From NCBI GenBank assembly GCA_949316235.1, contig OX438758.1, positions 5,551,731 through 5,615,730 on the forward strand: a stretch of DNA of 64,000 nucleotides, written 5' to 3'. Below the pieces are notes generated by a model, which worked only from the letters and a program-made list of their open reading frames with translations, made no database searches and had not been told where the DNA came from. Origin of the DNA: Oegoconia quadripuncta (lineage: Eukaryota; Arthropoda; Insecta; Lepidoptera; Autostichidae). A program made the translations under genes and the position numbers. This document shows, piece after piece, positions 33,100 through 44,300 of this stretch; positions within the stretch are counted from its first letter, which is position 1; each line of letters opens with the position of its first letter.

Positions 33100-33232
33100 G
33101 ATTAGTGCGACCACGTTTATACTCATTAAACCAGTTGTAAACAGTGGCACGAGAAGGGGCTTCATCGTGGAAGGCCAATCGAAGTCTATTATAACTTATC
33201 GATAAATTCATTGAACGAAAATTTTCTCACGT
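33100..33232 (-). pseudogene. mariner-like transposase N-terminal fragment
   Basis: The minus strand reads NRLRLAFHDEAPSRATVYNW then FNEYKRGRTNL-stop. This is the second helix-turn-helix (DEAPS-x-x-T-V/I-Y-N/R-W) of mariner-family DNA-binding domains. Only about 43 residues remain. Confidence 0.75.
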
Positions 33233-33234
33233 TA

Positions 33235-34544
33235 AATTCCTGTTGACGTGACACAGACAATTTGCCGCCAAATTGTAAAACAAATGACAAATGAATGAAA
33301 TACATACATAGTAATATTGGCAAAGAGTTCCATTTTCAAAATTTGAGCTTATTTTTTTTATTAAGTATATCGTTTAAAAGTGGCCAGTTCTAAAAATTTT
33401 TAGTGTAACCCTCGTACAGAATCGAATCCGGCTATAAAAATATGGGGTTATATTTTTTCCTTAATTGCGATGATTAACACCCTACAAGCGGAATCGGCTT
33501 TTGGCGGGATCTCGGCGAGTGAGGTTGCATTTTTCTTTATGATTCTTATAATTTGTGCATTCTAACTTTTGAAGCTTAAAAATGGCAGAATATTGTGCAG
33601 CAAACGTTAGTGTTGGTGTACAGGTGAAAGGAAGTGTAAATTAAAGTACGTAACGGAGCTTTGGGGTTTCCACAAGAAGCCGCCAAAATCTTTTGTAAAG
33701 CATTCTGCCACTTTACTGAAGAATGACTTGACCGTGACTAGACTCTGTATACGCCAAGTATACGACGAATTACTTGTTTTGACTGAGACTGACTTATAAA
33801 CTGAAGAAATTAGAGAAATAAAATTTTTCACTCGAAACTGGCAGTAATGTCCTCTACAGTGAGGTTGACTGATTGCCATCCTCCAAAAAAAAGGGGAAGA
33901 AGCGGAATCATAACAGTAACTGAATTCGCAACAATCCTTTATTTTAATTTTATTTTTTCTAGCCATATTGATTACAAAATATATGATCTAATTGGGGTAT
34001 ATCAGCTTTTTGTTATACAAAATATAAGTAATCTTGTAATAATATATTTCTAGGCTTCAGAAGGCACGACGTCGTTGATGGAAGAACTATTCAATTGATA
34101 CATTAGATCTCAGGAACTTTTTTATTGTCGGTAACTGAAATTTATTGTTGAGACTTGGCAAATTTTTAACATGAAATATTTTCGATGGGCTATGGCTTTT
34201 ATAAGCTATCAGATTATCAATGGCTAATAAATGTTTGTAAAAACCTCGACTTTAGGAGCTCTTGTGCGTGTCAAAACGATAAGTATTCTATGTACTAATT
34301 TAGGTCATTTGCTGATGTTCCGGTTTAAAGCGTCCCTGTAATAAACTGTGATGTTTGCACATATTGCTAATAGATATCGTTCATATCACTACTAATTTTT
34401 AGTTAGCTATCGATGCGATTTGACTTCCTGAAAGTCAAAGAAAAGGCGGAATGTATAGAAGTGTGGAAAGGATTCCATCGATAAGAGCATATAGTGTAGA
34501 GAGAGGATCGGTCTGATTCATTTCTAGGGATTAGCTAAACAATG
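33235..34544. other. Unassigned; possible dead transposon
   Basis: A leader-like stretch ends AAAAATGGCAGAATATTGTG (33580). Downstream, frames such as LTVTRLCIRQVYDELLVLTE (33726) are interrupted by stops and may be old transposase. No motif certain. Confidence 0.25.
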
Positions 34545-34979
34545 TGACCGATATTGAAGTGCATGGTGTCGTTAGATTCGTCTTGATCCCTAAAATGTCA
34601 CAAGGAGTTTACTTTTAGTACATGACCCACCTCCACACCCTCCCACTGCAACTCCTGTAGCCAGGATCAACAGCGGTACAGCTGAACGTCGCCTACTGAA
34701 AGTAAGCGTGTCCCGAGAAAAGACTTTACGCTACCTTGGGCCCCAAATTTATTTAAGAAGAAGAAAAAGGGGTTTAAAGAAGGAAAAATAAAATTATTTC
34801 CTCCTTCCCCTTTACAAATGGGAGTGTAGCCAGAGGGAGTGTAGAAAAAACCCTCGTATGAGGTTAAAATTAATTGGGAAAATGGGACTGAGTGAGGCTC
34901 AGTCCCTAAATTAGTATAAAATACACCACGGACGGCGCCAAGGGACGCAGCAGCTCTCTGCTCTTAGTAGTAAAAAATT

Positions 34980-35590
34980 TTGAAAACCCCCGAGAAAAGA
35001 AGCAATCCTATCATCCACATAAACCAAACAAACTGTGTTAAAAGCTAAACATCTCCGATTCGGCTAAACCGATTTTCAATAAACATAGCTAAGAACTTGT
35101 CCCCTCGTTTTATCTTTAATATAAGAAATACTGCACTGAACTCGGACCAGGCATTACTGAGATACATTCGGACAAAGACTAGACCTCCGCCGCCGCCTTT
35201 AACCGCCTCCGTGGCTCAATGTAAACAACATTGGGTTTACGATTAGGAGGTCGCGGGTTCGATCCCCAGCGGGGTACATGTTTTAAGTAGTCGGTTTGGT
35301 TGGTGGTAGGGCATTTTAAAATGTCCGCCTGGCTAGCTACCACCATCTTATCTGAATCTGCCGCCAAGCAGCAATGTTACTAGCATTGTTGTGTTCCGGT
35401 TGTCAGAGATAAGATAGCCAGTCCCCCAAATGTGTTGGGGTTTCCGGGTCAGTACGCTTCCACCTTCGACCTCATCTTCACTTAACATCAGGTGTGATTG
35501 AGGTCAAGTACGAATCCGTCGTGCATAAAAAAAATAGACACACACGACGGTCAAACACTTAAGACCCCCTCGCTTTTCGTCTTTTTACAT
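34980..35590 (-). repeat. Dispersed repeat R4 (split by SINE-B)
   Basis: CGGACCAGGCATTACTGAGA (35140) and ACACACGACGGTCAAACACT (35538). Related copies: 32524-32680, 36510-36655, 42860-42970 and 13755-13825 on the same strand; 57225-57480 and 62575-62640 on the other. Confidence 0.55.
35198..35533 (+). mobile_element. SINE-B, full length
   Basis: Best-preserved copy: complete A and B boxes, body and A tail. Inserted in dispersed repeat R4. TAGAC occurs on both sides (35181 and 35535) and may be the target duplication. Confidence 0.9.
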
Positions 35591-35815
35591 ACTTATATTA
35601 TTATTATTATTAAATTCTTTATTGCACGCAAAAATAAAATACAAAGAACATTTAACATAGATGATGAAGTGTACAAAGGCGGTCTTATCGCTGATAGCGA
35701 TTTCTACCAGACAACCTCAGTTAAATAAGCTTTTTAATAAGTTGTTGGATAGTGCAAAGTAAGAGGTGAATAACTTTAAATATCAGCAGGTACATAGACC
35801 TACATTTTCGAATTT
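35590..35815 (-). mobile_element. LINE 3' UTR fragment with stem-loop
   Basis: Reverse complement of the 20815-21035 family: (AAT)n tail, CTTTATTGCACGC, stem ATCGCT/AGCGAT at 35687-35701. Confidence 0.78.
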
Positions 35816-36214
35816 GTGCTGATCCCGATAGATGTCTCTTATCTGTTGTGGGGTAGTTCATGTAACTACGGCGATTTGTACCTTTCTACATAGTAGCGAT
35901 AAACATTCTATTTGCGGGACGTTATCGGGCGCTAATCTATTCGGAATTATTCACAGGCTATTTTTATAAATGACAAACTGAACACCAGACAGGTGTGTGA
36001 TTATAATATCAGAGTACCTATATACCATAGAAAAGAAATATATATCTATTCGTTTTGAGTTAGAGAAACTAAGCAATGTCTGGCACGAACAGGTGGTCAT
36101 GGTCTATACCTTCTCCCAAATAAGAGGAGGCTGTGCCCCAACTGTGAGACCCTGTAAAGGCTGTTGATGATGATGATCTACTCTACCAGAATTCCCAGAT
36201 AGTATTTAGTAACT

Positions 36215-36475
36215 ATAAATTGAAAATTTTGAAAACTCCCGAGATTAATGATTATTCCATCCAACCAATATTTAATATACCGAATATTCGCACCAAGAAG
36301 TTCGATTCTTCATTCATCCGAACAGCCAAGGCATGGAACTCCCTTCCGGCGTCAGTCTTTCCTGAATCCTACAATCTTCAAGAGCAGAGTGCATTCACTG
36401 GGATCGCGTGATTTCTCTTCGACCACATCATCACTTTCCATCAGGTGAGATTGTGGTCAAACGCGTATCCAGTCA
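36215..36475 (+). pseudogene. LINE RT C-terminal fragment
   Basis: IRTKKFDSSFIRTAKAWNSL then PASVFPESYNLQ is the conserved end of a Jockey/CR1-type ORF2. One frameshift near 36385 separates the last residues. The 3' UTR ends TCCATCAGGTGAGATTGTGG. Shorter pieces of the same family are at 5835-5897 and 56868-56930. Confidence 0.75.
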
Positions 36476-36841
36476 AACATTAAAAAAAATCCAAAATAGA
36501 CCAAACAAATTCCCTTCGAAACGCCTTAACCGATTTCCAAAAAACATGGTGAACCTGTCCTATCCAGTCCTGTCCTGGTGGTTTAGTGTTTACTTAAAAA
36601 AAAACAGCATCCAAATCGGACCACGCATTACCGAGATATGTCCGCCATAAAGACTGCAGTCGTTTTGCTAATTTTGCTAAATTTGCTAATGAACGCTAAT
36701 ATTTTACTGTTTAGCTCGCTTGCGTTCGGTCGCTAAATTGGGTACCACATAAGCGGCCTTAAGTAAGGATAAAGGGATAAATGTCTAATGGATAGACGTA
36801 TCAAGTTACCATAATTTACTTCTAGGACGCTTCATCATCTC

Positions 36842-37130
36842 AGGCCGCAAACATCCCTCTGCAGGGATATAAGCCTTCCCTCGTATAATGAGGGACTATG
36901 GGCCATAGTTCACCACGCTGGCCCAATGCGGGTTGGGGACTTCACATGCCTTTGAATTTTAATTTCTCAGACATGCAAGTTTCATCACGATGTTTTCCTT
37001 CGCCGTTTAAGAGGAGTCGGATAAATGTACATAAGTAATTAAATATAAAAATTAATTGGTACATGACCTGCCTGGTAATCGACCCCGGTCCTCCGAAATT
37101 GGGAGACCGCGTCTTAACAGCGACGCTAGT
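36842..37130 (-). mobile_element. SINE-C
   Basis: Complement of the 32755 copy: CATCATCTCAGGCCGCAAAC at 36845, head CTTAACAGCGACGCT at 37112-37126. Related 3' ends occur at 36100-36178 and 48650-48757. Confidence 0.75.
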
Positions 37131-37174
37131 TGCAGGGATAATAGGCCTTCTCTAGGACGCTTACACCGGTCACC

Positions 37175-37344
37175 GGTGATCATGGCGAAACGGATGAATG
37201 GATTTGGATGAAATTTGGTATATAGGTAGATAGAACATTCCCTGGATTAAGACAGGATTTTTTTATCTCGATAGTTTCCACAGGATAAACAAATTCACAC
37301 GATAAAGTTATCCCACGCAGGCGAAGCCGCGGGTGGAAAGCTAG
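37175..37344 (+). mobile_element. Short Helitron-like 3' part
   Basis: GATTTGGATGAAATTTGGTA to GCAGGCGAAGCCGCGGGTGG and AAGCTAGT. The CTAG end is intact. Confidence 0.6.
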
Positions 37345-37492
37345 TGTATAATATGTGCATAATATATTCATGGAAAATAATTGTACACGCGAAGCCGGGT
37401 CTGGTACCTAGTTAAGTATATAATAGTACTATGGGATAGAGCGGGAGGGGTGGAACTGTTTTCAGAATTGATAATGTGCTTAAAAATAAATA

Positions 37493-37911
37493 TTGGGTCT
37501 ACCTATGAAATTGAAGTTTTTTTTCTTCGTTAATCATATATACCAATTCCTGCGATTATCAAAGCTATATCCCAATTTGTTTTTTATTTGGAAAATTGAA
37601 TATTATTTGAAGGTTTCACATGAAATATTTTTTAATATCTGGGCAAAATCACATAATATAAAAAAAATTTAACAGAGCTCTTTTCATGTGCTTCCCATAA
37701 TCATTTCTTAGATTCGCTGAAACTTTTATAAAGTGATTACTTTTAAAAATTAACGCTGCCTATACTTAGCTTAATGTTATCCGATAATACACATAAAGTT
37801 TAGCTAAATTTGGATTTGCCGTTCCCAAAGAAAAATCAAAATTGTTTGTATGGAGAAAAGTCTTAATGAAATTCTTCATACAAAACGCCAATTTCATAGG
37901 TAAGGACCTAA
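37493..37911 (+). mobile_element. Tc1/mariner-type MITE, copy 2
   Basis: 419 bp, same ends, TA at 37491 and 37912. 80-90% similar to copies 1 and 3 by eye. Confidence 0.8.
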
Positions 37912-38400
37912 TACATATCGTATTACCGCAATACACTACAAGTACAAATACGGAATACACTAGGTATGGAGTTTATTAGGAAGCTATTTATCAAAACAAA
38001 TATTTTGAGATTTCGTGTCGTGTCGAATAAAGCGATTTATCATGGCGTATTGAATTTCGCCCAAAAGCCTAAAACCGGACGGGCTGGACGCAGTCAAAGG
38101 GCGGACAAAAGGTCAAAAAGCGTAACACTGTCCGGCTTTAGCCAACAAGTCAAAGCATTAGGCTATGCAACATATCGCCTTGTTATTTTATAATAATATC
38201 AATGAGTAACAACAAACATCCTTACAGTACAAACATTTAACTATAAGCACTTATGTATTATTATTTTGTCACCAACATGACTCACTCGCCGTAATTGACT
38301 TCACCACATGTAGAGATGATTCATTAATTAAGAAATCATTGACGAAATCAGTAAATACCTACTAACAAATACAAAATATTTTATTTCATTACCAAAAGGT
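37912..38400. other. Nothing assigned; one imperfect hairpin
   Basis: GCCTAAAACCGGAC (38068) faces GTCCGGCTTTAGCC (38130), an inverted repeat about 75 bp across. No gene seen. Confidence 0.35.
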
Positions 38401-39053
38401 AATAATCTTATAGTATTCCCGAACGAGTACGACATTGGAACCTTCAAGAAACGAGCCTACAACTTCTTCAAAGACCGGCAACGCATCTGTGACCCTTTTG
38501 GTGTTGCGGGTGTCCATGGGCGGAGGTGATTGCTTTCCATCAGGTGACCAGGGGGGGCACACTTCAAATGTCATAAATTTTCATAGCAGACTGCGACCTC
38601 TGAACTGCGGTTGACGAACTAACCGTTATTAGTGTTCTGTGGCAGCAGCCGCCATCTTACCGGTGGGTAATGTCATGTCGAGCTCTCAGTCAACGTCGAT
38701 TTCCGTTTGAAAGTTTTTGTAAAAGTTCAGATTTTTGTTAATTTGTTGTTTGTTTTTGTTATACTTGTTTTTCATAGCTAATTTAAAGAAATTAGTTATG
38801 AGAAATAAAAATTTCCTCATAAACAACAATACCTATTTCTAAACCCAGTTTTTACCTATATAATCAGTGTACGTAGGTATGTATAGATAGATTTAATTCC
38901 TCAACCAATCGCTGGCAGCAGCACTGTCTATACATGCAAGTTTAACCACGGAGTTGCCACTCTTTCTCGGTAAATAGTTACTATACTCTTTGCAGGTGAC
39001 CCGCATGCTCGTTTGCCGCCCTCTCATATATATAAAAAAAAAAAAAGTACCTG
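38401..39053 (+). mobile_element. Non-LTR 3' fragment with poly(A), split by a 444 bp insertion
   Basis: 38405-38530 encodes [20 protein letters not shown] and the usual LINE C-terminus. The 3' UTR runs to CATCAGGTGACC, is broken by the 38549-38992 insertion, and resumes at 38993 with GTGACCCGCATGCTCG, ending in poly(A) at 39053. Same family as 53540-53899 and 63330-63583. Confidence 0.85.
38549..38992 (+). mobile_element. 444 bp hAT-like insertion with 8 bp target duplication
   Basis: CAGGTGAC at 38541-38548 is repeated at 38993-39000. The inserted segment begins CAGGGGGGGCACAC and its other end reads CAAAGAG inwards; both fit the YARNG terminal rule of hAT elements. Inverted-repeat similarity is otherwise poor, so the class is tentative while the insertion itself is clear. 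No coding capacity. Confidence 0.6.
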
Positions 39054-41690
39054 GCCACACTTTTACCTAAATTTTAAAATATAATAAATTATACCCCTAA
39101 CTGCACCCCTTCTCTTCTCGATCTCATGATTACTTCTTCTCCGGATAAAGTCGCTATCCATGGTCAATTTCCTGCTAATTTCTCTTATCACGACCTTGTC
39201 TACCTTTCTTTTAAAATTCGACCTCCAAGGCGTAAATCAAAATTCCTTCTCTTACGTAGTTTCAGGGGTATTGATTTGGAGACTTTGAGGCATGATGCTT
39301 CGAATATAGACTGGACTCCTGTGCTTACTACCGATAACGTAGACGGTAAAGTTCAGAAACTACAAGCGTTGGTTCTTCAGTTGTTCGATTTGCATGCGCC
39401 CATCAGGAGGGTTAGGGTTAGACATGCACCTACACCGTGGCTCACTCAGGATATTAAGGATTGGATGGCTCGGCGTGATAAGGCTAAAAAGCGGCTCCGT
39501 ATGGCTCCCACTGAGCAGAACTTGGCAAGGTTCCAGTATCTGCGTAAATACTGTAGTCGTCTGTGTAGGAATGCAAAGAGACGCCACATTCACAATTCCA
39601 TCCAAAATAGTCAATCTGATAAAATCTGGCGTTTTCTCCGTACGCTGGGAGTTGGCAACACAGCAGTTCACTCCATAGCGGCTTCTCTTGATCTCGATGC
39701 GCTGAACGATCACTTTGCTACCCCTCCTGTGAACCTTGATCATAGAGTCAAAGCTGACACCATCTCACGGATATGTAGCCAAACTCTCCCAGCGTGCTCT
39801 TGCTTCTGTTTTAAACCTGTCGCGGAGGAGGAGGTTACAAAGCATATTTCATCCATCACTTCTAATGCTGTGGGCAATGATAACCTGTGCTCCCGTATGA
39901 TTAATCTCATTCTCCCTGAACTCTTACCCATACTCACACATGTTTTTAACCACTCCTTGGTCACGAGTTCTTTCCCATTGGCGTGGAAGCTCGCCAGCAT
40001 CATCCCACTTCCTAAAACCAACAATCCTACCTCGTTTACACAGTTCCGTCCTATATCAATTCTCCCCTTCCTATCCAAGGTCCTTGAACATATTGTCCAC
40101 AAGCAGCTAGCTGACTACATAACATCTAATGCTCTACTATCTCCTCTTCAGTCTGGTTTTCGACCAGGCCACAGTACCGTTACTGCTTTGATTAAGGTCA
40201 CGGATGATATCCGTCTGGCGATGGAAAACAAGTCAGTGACCATCCTTGCGTTGTTGGACTTCAGCAGTGCTTTCAATTCAGTTGACTTTGATGTTCTTCT
40301 GGCTATTCTTCGCTCTCTCAATATCTCTTCCTCTGCGATAGACTGGTTTGATTCTTACCTTCGTGGTCGCTTGCAGCGGGTCCGCTATGATGATACTTCG
40401 TCGGATTGGCGTGACCTAGTAGCTGGCGTACCGCAGGGTGGCGTTCTCTCTCCCCTTCTCTTCTCTATTTTCATCAATACTGTTACACCAGTAATTTCCT
40501 CCAACTTCCATCTCTACGCAGACGACTTGCAAATTTACTGTAGCTCCAGTGTCATGAGCATTAGTGATGCTATCGACTGCATTAATCAGGACCTTAGGCG
40601 CATTGCACGATGGGCTGAAACCTTCGGTTTACTTGTAAATCCTAAAAAATCACAGGCTATGCTTATTGGAAGCAGTTACATGTGCAACCAAATTGATATT
40701 GCTGCGCTACCACCTATCTGTTACAGTGGTACGCCCATTACCTTTACCAAAACCGCCAAGAATCTAGGTGTAATGTTGGACTCTGGCCTGGCCTGGTCTG
40801 CGCACGTAGGCGAGGTGAGCAAGAAGGTTCACTTTTCTTTCCACTCTCTCAAACGTCTCCAAAGCTTTTTGCCCCTAAACACTAAGATCACTCTTGTGCA
40901 ATCTCTCATCTTCCCAATATTCGACTACGCCGACTCTTGCTACTTGGACGCCACCGAGGAGCTTCTTAACAAACTTGAACGTCTCCAAAACTTGTGCATA
41001 CGATTCATTTTCGGACTGCGCAAGTACGACCATGTGTCCCATCTTCGTTCGCAGCTCAAGTGGCTCCCGATTCGTCTTCGTAGGAATGCTCATGTCGTCT
41101 CTCTTCTCTATAATATCTTGCATAATCCTTCTTCCCCTTCTTATTTGCGTGAGCGCTTTTCTTTTTCGCGGCCACAGGATGAGCCCTGCCGTTCTAATGT
41201 CAGGACTCTGCTGTGTATCCCTTCTCACCGCTCAGACTTCTACTCACATTCTTTCACTGTGCATGCTGCCAGGCTGTGGAATTCTCTTCCTCACACTATC
41301 CGTGCCAGTCCATCGATCGCTGTCTTTAGGAAAAGAGTTAAGGAACATTACCTTTCCATTTCATAGTGTTATTCCGTGTATTATATTATGTATGTTATAC
41401 TTTATATTCGTATGTATTGAAATATGTACTTATTTATGTATTTATGTACTTATTAGTATGTAGTTACATTTATATGCAGTTAGGTTTTTTTATCTATCAT
41501 ATTTATCCATTTTTTAGATTGTGCACGTCTTATCTGCCTCTTCCAGTCATATCTCTCTTTCGTAGGTCTGCTGGAAGAAATTTCATTGTAGAAATAAGCA
41601 GAACCTGTTGTGTCGTCTCTATTATGTTGTATCTGTATGTCTTTTTTTCTTGTGTGCAATAAATGATAAATAAAATAAAATAAATAAATA
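39054..41690 (+). mobile_element. 5'-truncated CR1/Jockey-group non-LTR retrotransposon
   Basis: Begins directly after the poly(A) of another LINE fragment (39040-39053). Carries most of ORF2, then a 320 bp 3' UTR with a stem-loop (41567-41602), and ends GTGCAATAAATGATAAATAAAA followed by an (AAATA)n tail. No target duplication was identified. Confidence 0.88.
39078..41366 (+). CDS. Retrotransposon ORF2: endonuclease C-terminus plus reverse transcriptase
   Basis: Open from 39078; the first ATG at 39126 gives 746 residues. The reading frame enters the tail of the APE-type endonuclease (LLDLMITSSPDKVAIHGQFP, then FSYHDLVYLSF, a variant of the usual SDH end), so about 200 upstream residues are lost. 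The RT domain spans about residues 280-540, with FRPIS (307), LDFSSAFNSVD with Asp378 (motif A), GVPQGGVLSP (motif B) and YADD at 464-467 (motif C, intact). The C-terminus LWNSLPHTIRASPSIAVF is the conserved end of this group. No stop codon or frameshift in 2.2 kb implies a recent insertion. It cannot retrotranspose by itself. Confidence 0.92.
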   Translation, partial: NIINYTPNCTPSLLDLMITSSPDKVAIHGQFPANFSYHDLVYLSFKIRPPRRKSKFLLLRSFRGIDLETLRHDASNIDWTPVLTTDNVDGKVQKLQALVLQLFDLHAPIRRVRVRHAPTPWLTQDIKDWMARRDKAKKRLRMAPTEQNLARFQYLRKYCSRLCRNAKRRHIHNSIQNSQSDKIWRFLRTLGVGNTAVHSIAASLDLDALNDHFATPPVNLDHRVKADTISRICSQTLPACSCFCFKPVAEEEVTKHISSITSNAVGNDNLCSRMINLILPELLPILTHVFNHSLVTSSFPLAWKLASIIPLPKTNNPTSFTQFRPISILPFLSKVLEHIVHKQLADYITSNALLSPLQSGFRPGHSTVTALIKVTDDIRLAMENKSVTILALLDFSSAFNSVDFDVLLAILRSLNISSSAIDWFDSYLRGRLQRVRYDDTSSDWRDLVAGVPQGGVLSPLLFSIFINTVTPVISSNFHLYADDLQIYCSSSVMSISDAIDCINQDLRRIARWAETFGLLVNPKKSQAMLIGSSYMCNQIDIAALPPICYSGTPITFTKTAKNLGVMLDSGLAWSAHVGEVSKKVHFSFHSLKRLQSFLPLNTKITLVQSLIFPIFDYADSCYLDATEELLNKLERLQNLCIRFIFGLRKYDHVSHLRSQLKWLPIRLRRNAHVVSLLYNILHNPSSPSYLRERFSFSRPQDEPCRSNVRTLLCIPSHRSDFYSHSFTVHAARLWNSLPHTIRASPSIAVFRKRVKEHYLSIS

Positions 41691-41787
41691 GTTTTTATAT
41701 GAAGATTATTATATTCTAGAGGTAGGTAATCGTTAAAAACCTGGATTAGTCAAATTAGTGCTTAGTGAGTGAGTTGTACATGAGAGT

Positions 41788-42105
41788 GGAAACCATTCTC
41801 AAGATTGAGAACAGTCTTGTGACCGGTCTCAAGTAAACGTGTTGATTAATAAACCTAACTTGAGACCTGAAAAGCACGTACATACTCGAGCAGTACTCAT
41901 TTGAGAGGTGCGCGTATTAATAAACGAAACTCAAGACTATCATTCATTCTTCGCTGAGGCGAATACTTGAGAAGTGATCTCAGCTGAGTAGACCTCAAGA
42001 TTGGTTTGTAAATTAGCAAGGAGCTTGAGATAGCGTCAACTGCTTAAGACGCATCTCGTTTGATACAGCCTCAAGATTTCTATTGAGATTGATTTATTAC
42101 GGGCC
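41788..42105 (+). mobile_element. PIF/Harbinger-like MITE, 5' end lost
   Basis: Homologous to 48156-48483 throughout, with the right end ATTTATTACGGGCC kept. The first 14 bp of the left repeat are replaced. Confidence 0.8.
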
Positions 42106-42382
42106 TCAGTTGAAGATGTGTGGTGAGTGTAGGGGGATGTGTGTGGGTGAGTGTGCGTGGGTGAGTGTGTGTGGTTGTGTATTTGTTTTTTACCTGACAG
42201 CCCCAAAAAGTAGCGTAATGTTTTTGAAACAAAGAAAGAAAAATTTTTTATTTGACACCGTTATTGCTTACCTACTTAAATTACATTACAATTTTTCGAG
42301 TGTATGTGTGCAGATTTCTATATTACCTCCTGTATAGCCTAAATGGGTGGAACGATTTTGAAGTACAAGGTGTTGTCCGATT

Positions 42383-42708
42383 TTTTTTTATGCACAACGG
42401 GTTAGCACTTGACCTCGATCAAACCTGATGTTAAGTGAAGATGACGCCGAAAGTGGTAGTGTACTGACCCGGAAACCCCATCTTATTTAGGGGACTGGCT
42501 ATCTTATCTCGGACAACCGGAACGCAACAATGCTATTAACAATGCTGTTTGGCGGCAGATTTAGATAACATGGTGGTGGCTAGCCAGGAGGACATTTAAA
42601 ATGCCCTAACACCAACCAAACAGAGTATTAAATACCGCTGGGGATCGAACCCGCGACCTCCGAATCGTAAACCCAATGTTGTTTACATTGAGCCACGGAA
42701 GTGGTTAC
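42383..42708 (-). mobile_element. SINE-B inside repeat R3
   Basis: Complete except for small deletions. It splits R3 into 42335-42382 and 42709-42785. Confidence 0.88.
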
Positions 42709-42999
42709 CAACATTTTTTGTTAAAATTCCAACATGGCGCCCGCAAAATACAAAATTTGCTGTCGGGTTTTTTGTTTTTTTTTAAAGCATAAATAGTCAT
42801 TGTTTACAATACGTAGTATATGAGCTGTGGTAGGTATACAAAGCAATTGTGTTATGATTGAAATATTCAAAACGGCTGAACGTTTTTTTCCTCACACATT
42901 GCTAAGAACCTCTACCCTAGTTTCATTTTAAATATGAAAAAGCTGCATAATTGAGACACATCCAGACATATTGTTTTTTTTTAACATAGAATACCGATA

Positions 43000-43157
43000 T
43001 GTCGATTTATCGACCTAATGAAAATATCGATATTTTCACCACTATCGTTGTTTCAATAATTCTCCATTCTCAAAACGGCACGAAAAAATCCTATGTGCAG
43101 ACCAAGAAACATTTTTCAGACGTAGGACAACGGACATCGTCGCAAAACCATGAAAAG
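43000..43157 (+). promoter_or_regulatory. DRE-containing promoter and possible first exon
   Basis: TATCGATA (the DREF response element core) lies near 43027 within a cluster of ATCGAT-like words. About 130 bp downstream a stretch reading NGTKKSYVQTKKHFSDVGQR ends at CATGAAAAG|GTAAGG, a strong donor after 43157. No downstream exon was recognised, so this may be a host gene's 5' end or part of a transposon. Confidence 0.35.
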
Positions 43158-43609
43158 GTAAGGGCGTGTTGCTACCTGCTGCCACGTGCTGTTGACTTTT
43201 ATGGGTTTTTGGAGTGCTGTATGTGACATCCTGTTGTAGCCTGTTATTCAGATAAGAATCACGTGTTGGGTAAATTACTGCTATATTGTTCTTATCAATC
43301 ACCATTCCATAATATGTAGGTACTTATATTAGAATACAAACAACAAACCGCACGTTATTTACCGGACCACAGACCACTAAAGTACGTACGTTGTTATTGT
43401 ATTACAAACTCATTTAGTAACGGCCCACTATCGCTATTTATTTATTATTTTATTATACAGGGTGGTGGAGGTCGAATAAAAGTTTATGAAATATGTATTT
43501 GCAGGCACTAAGGTACTGACATTTAATTTGTAAGTGAAACTTTTGTATGAGGAATTTAATTAAAACACAAAGTTAAAATAAAAAGCAAAAACAACAATAT
43601 AACAACTTT
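43158..43609. other. Nothing assigned
   Basis: Follows the possible exon at 43157. TATACAGGGTGGTGG at 43455 resembles the end of the 50472 foldback family, but no partner end was found. Confidence 0.35.
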
Positions 43610-43832
43610 TTTTTTTATGCACAACGGATTGGTACTTGACCTCAATCACACCTGATGTTAAGTAAAGATGAGGTCGAAGGTGGAAGCGTACTGACCCGGA
43701 AATCCCAACACATTTGGGGGGCTGGCTATCTTATCTCTGACAACCGGAACACAACAATGCTATTAACATTGCTGCTTGGCGGTAGATTTAGATAAGATGG
43801 TGGTAGCTAGCCAGGCGGACATTAAAAATGCC
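43610..43832 (-). mobile_element. SINE-B body, head missing
   Basis: Ends at GCCAGGCGGACATTAAAAAT. Confidence 0.85.
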
Positions 43833-43972
43833 TCATAAATTAAATCTCCATAACTATGAAAGGTAGAAATGTGTCGATTGGCAAGGCTAATTCGCTGCCC
43901 GAGGTAGCTGCCAACTCTTTTGTCACTAGAGGTCTCATCTTAAAAAAAAAATAAAGGAACATTTAAATGAGA

Positions 43973-44300
43973 CGACCTGTTTGGTGTAGTGGTTAGAAAC
44001 TCTGACTGGAATACCAAAAGGTCGCGGGTTCGAATCCCGCTAGGGCATTATATGTTTGTATGATGAATACAGACATGTGTTCCCGAGTTATGGATGTTTT
44101 TTTTATCCACAACGGGTTAGCACTTGACCTCAATCACACCTGATATTAAGTGACCATTTCATAATATATTTATAAAAGAGTTAATTATTTATATATGTAT
44201 TTATTTACAAAAAAAATGTATTTAGTTAGTTGCTTAGTGTGGAACTAGATGGCGCTGTGTGTATGTGCAAATATATTTATTTACTTATTAGTTCCTGGCT
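43973..44300 (+). mobile_element. SINE-A containing a SINE-B end
   Basis: Head and B box intact. A 54 bp piece of the SINE-B 3' end (44098-44152, minus) plus flanking sequence lies in the body after GGATGTTTT. Confidence 0.8.
44098..44152 (-). mobile_element. SINE-B 3' scrap in a SINE-A
   Basis: CCACAACGGGTTAGCACTTG ACCTCAATCACACC only. Confidence 0.75.

Noticed and set aside
39360..41463. Several 90-190 aa ORFs in other frames
   Set aside because: Shadows of the retrotransposon ORF2, which alone has RT motifs.
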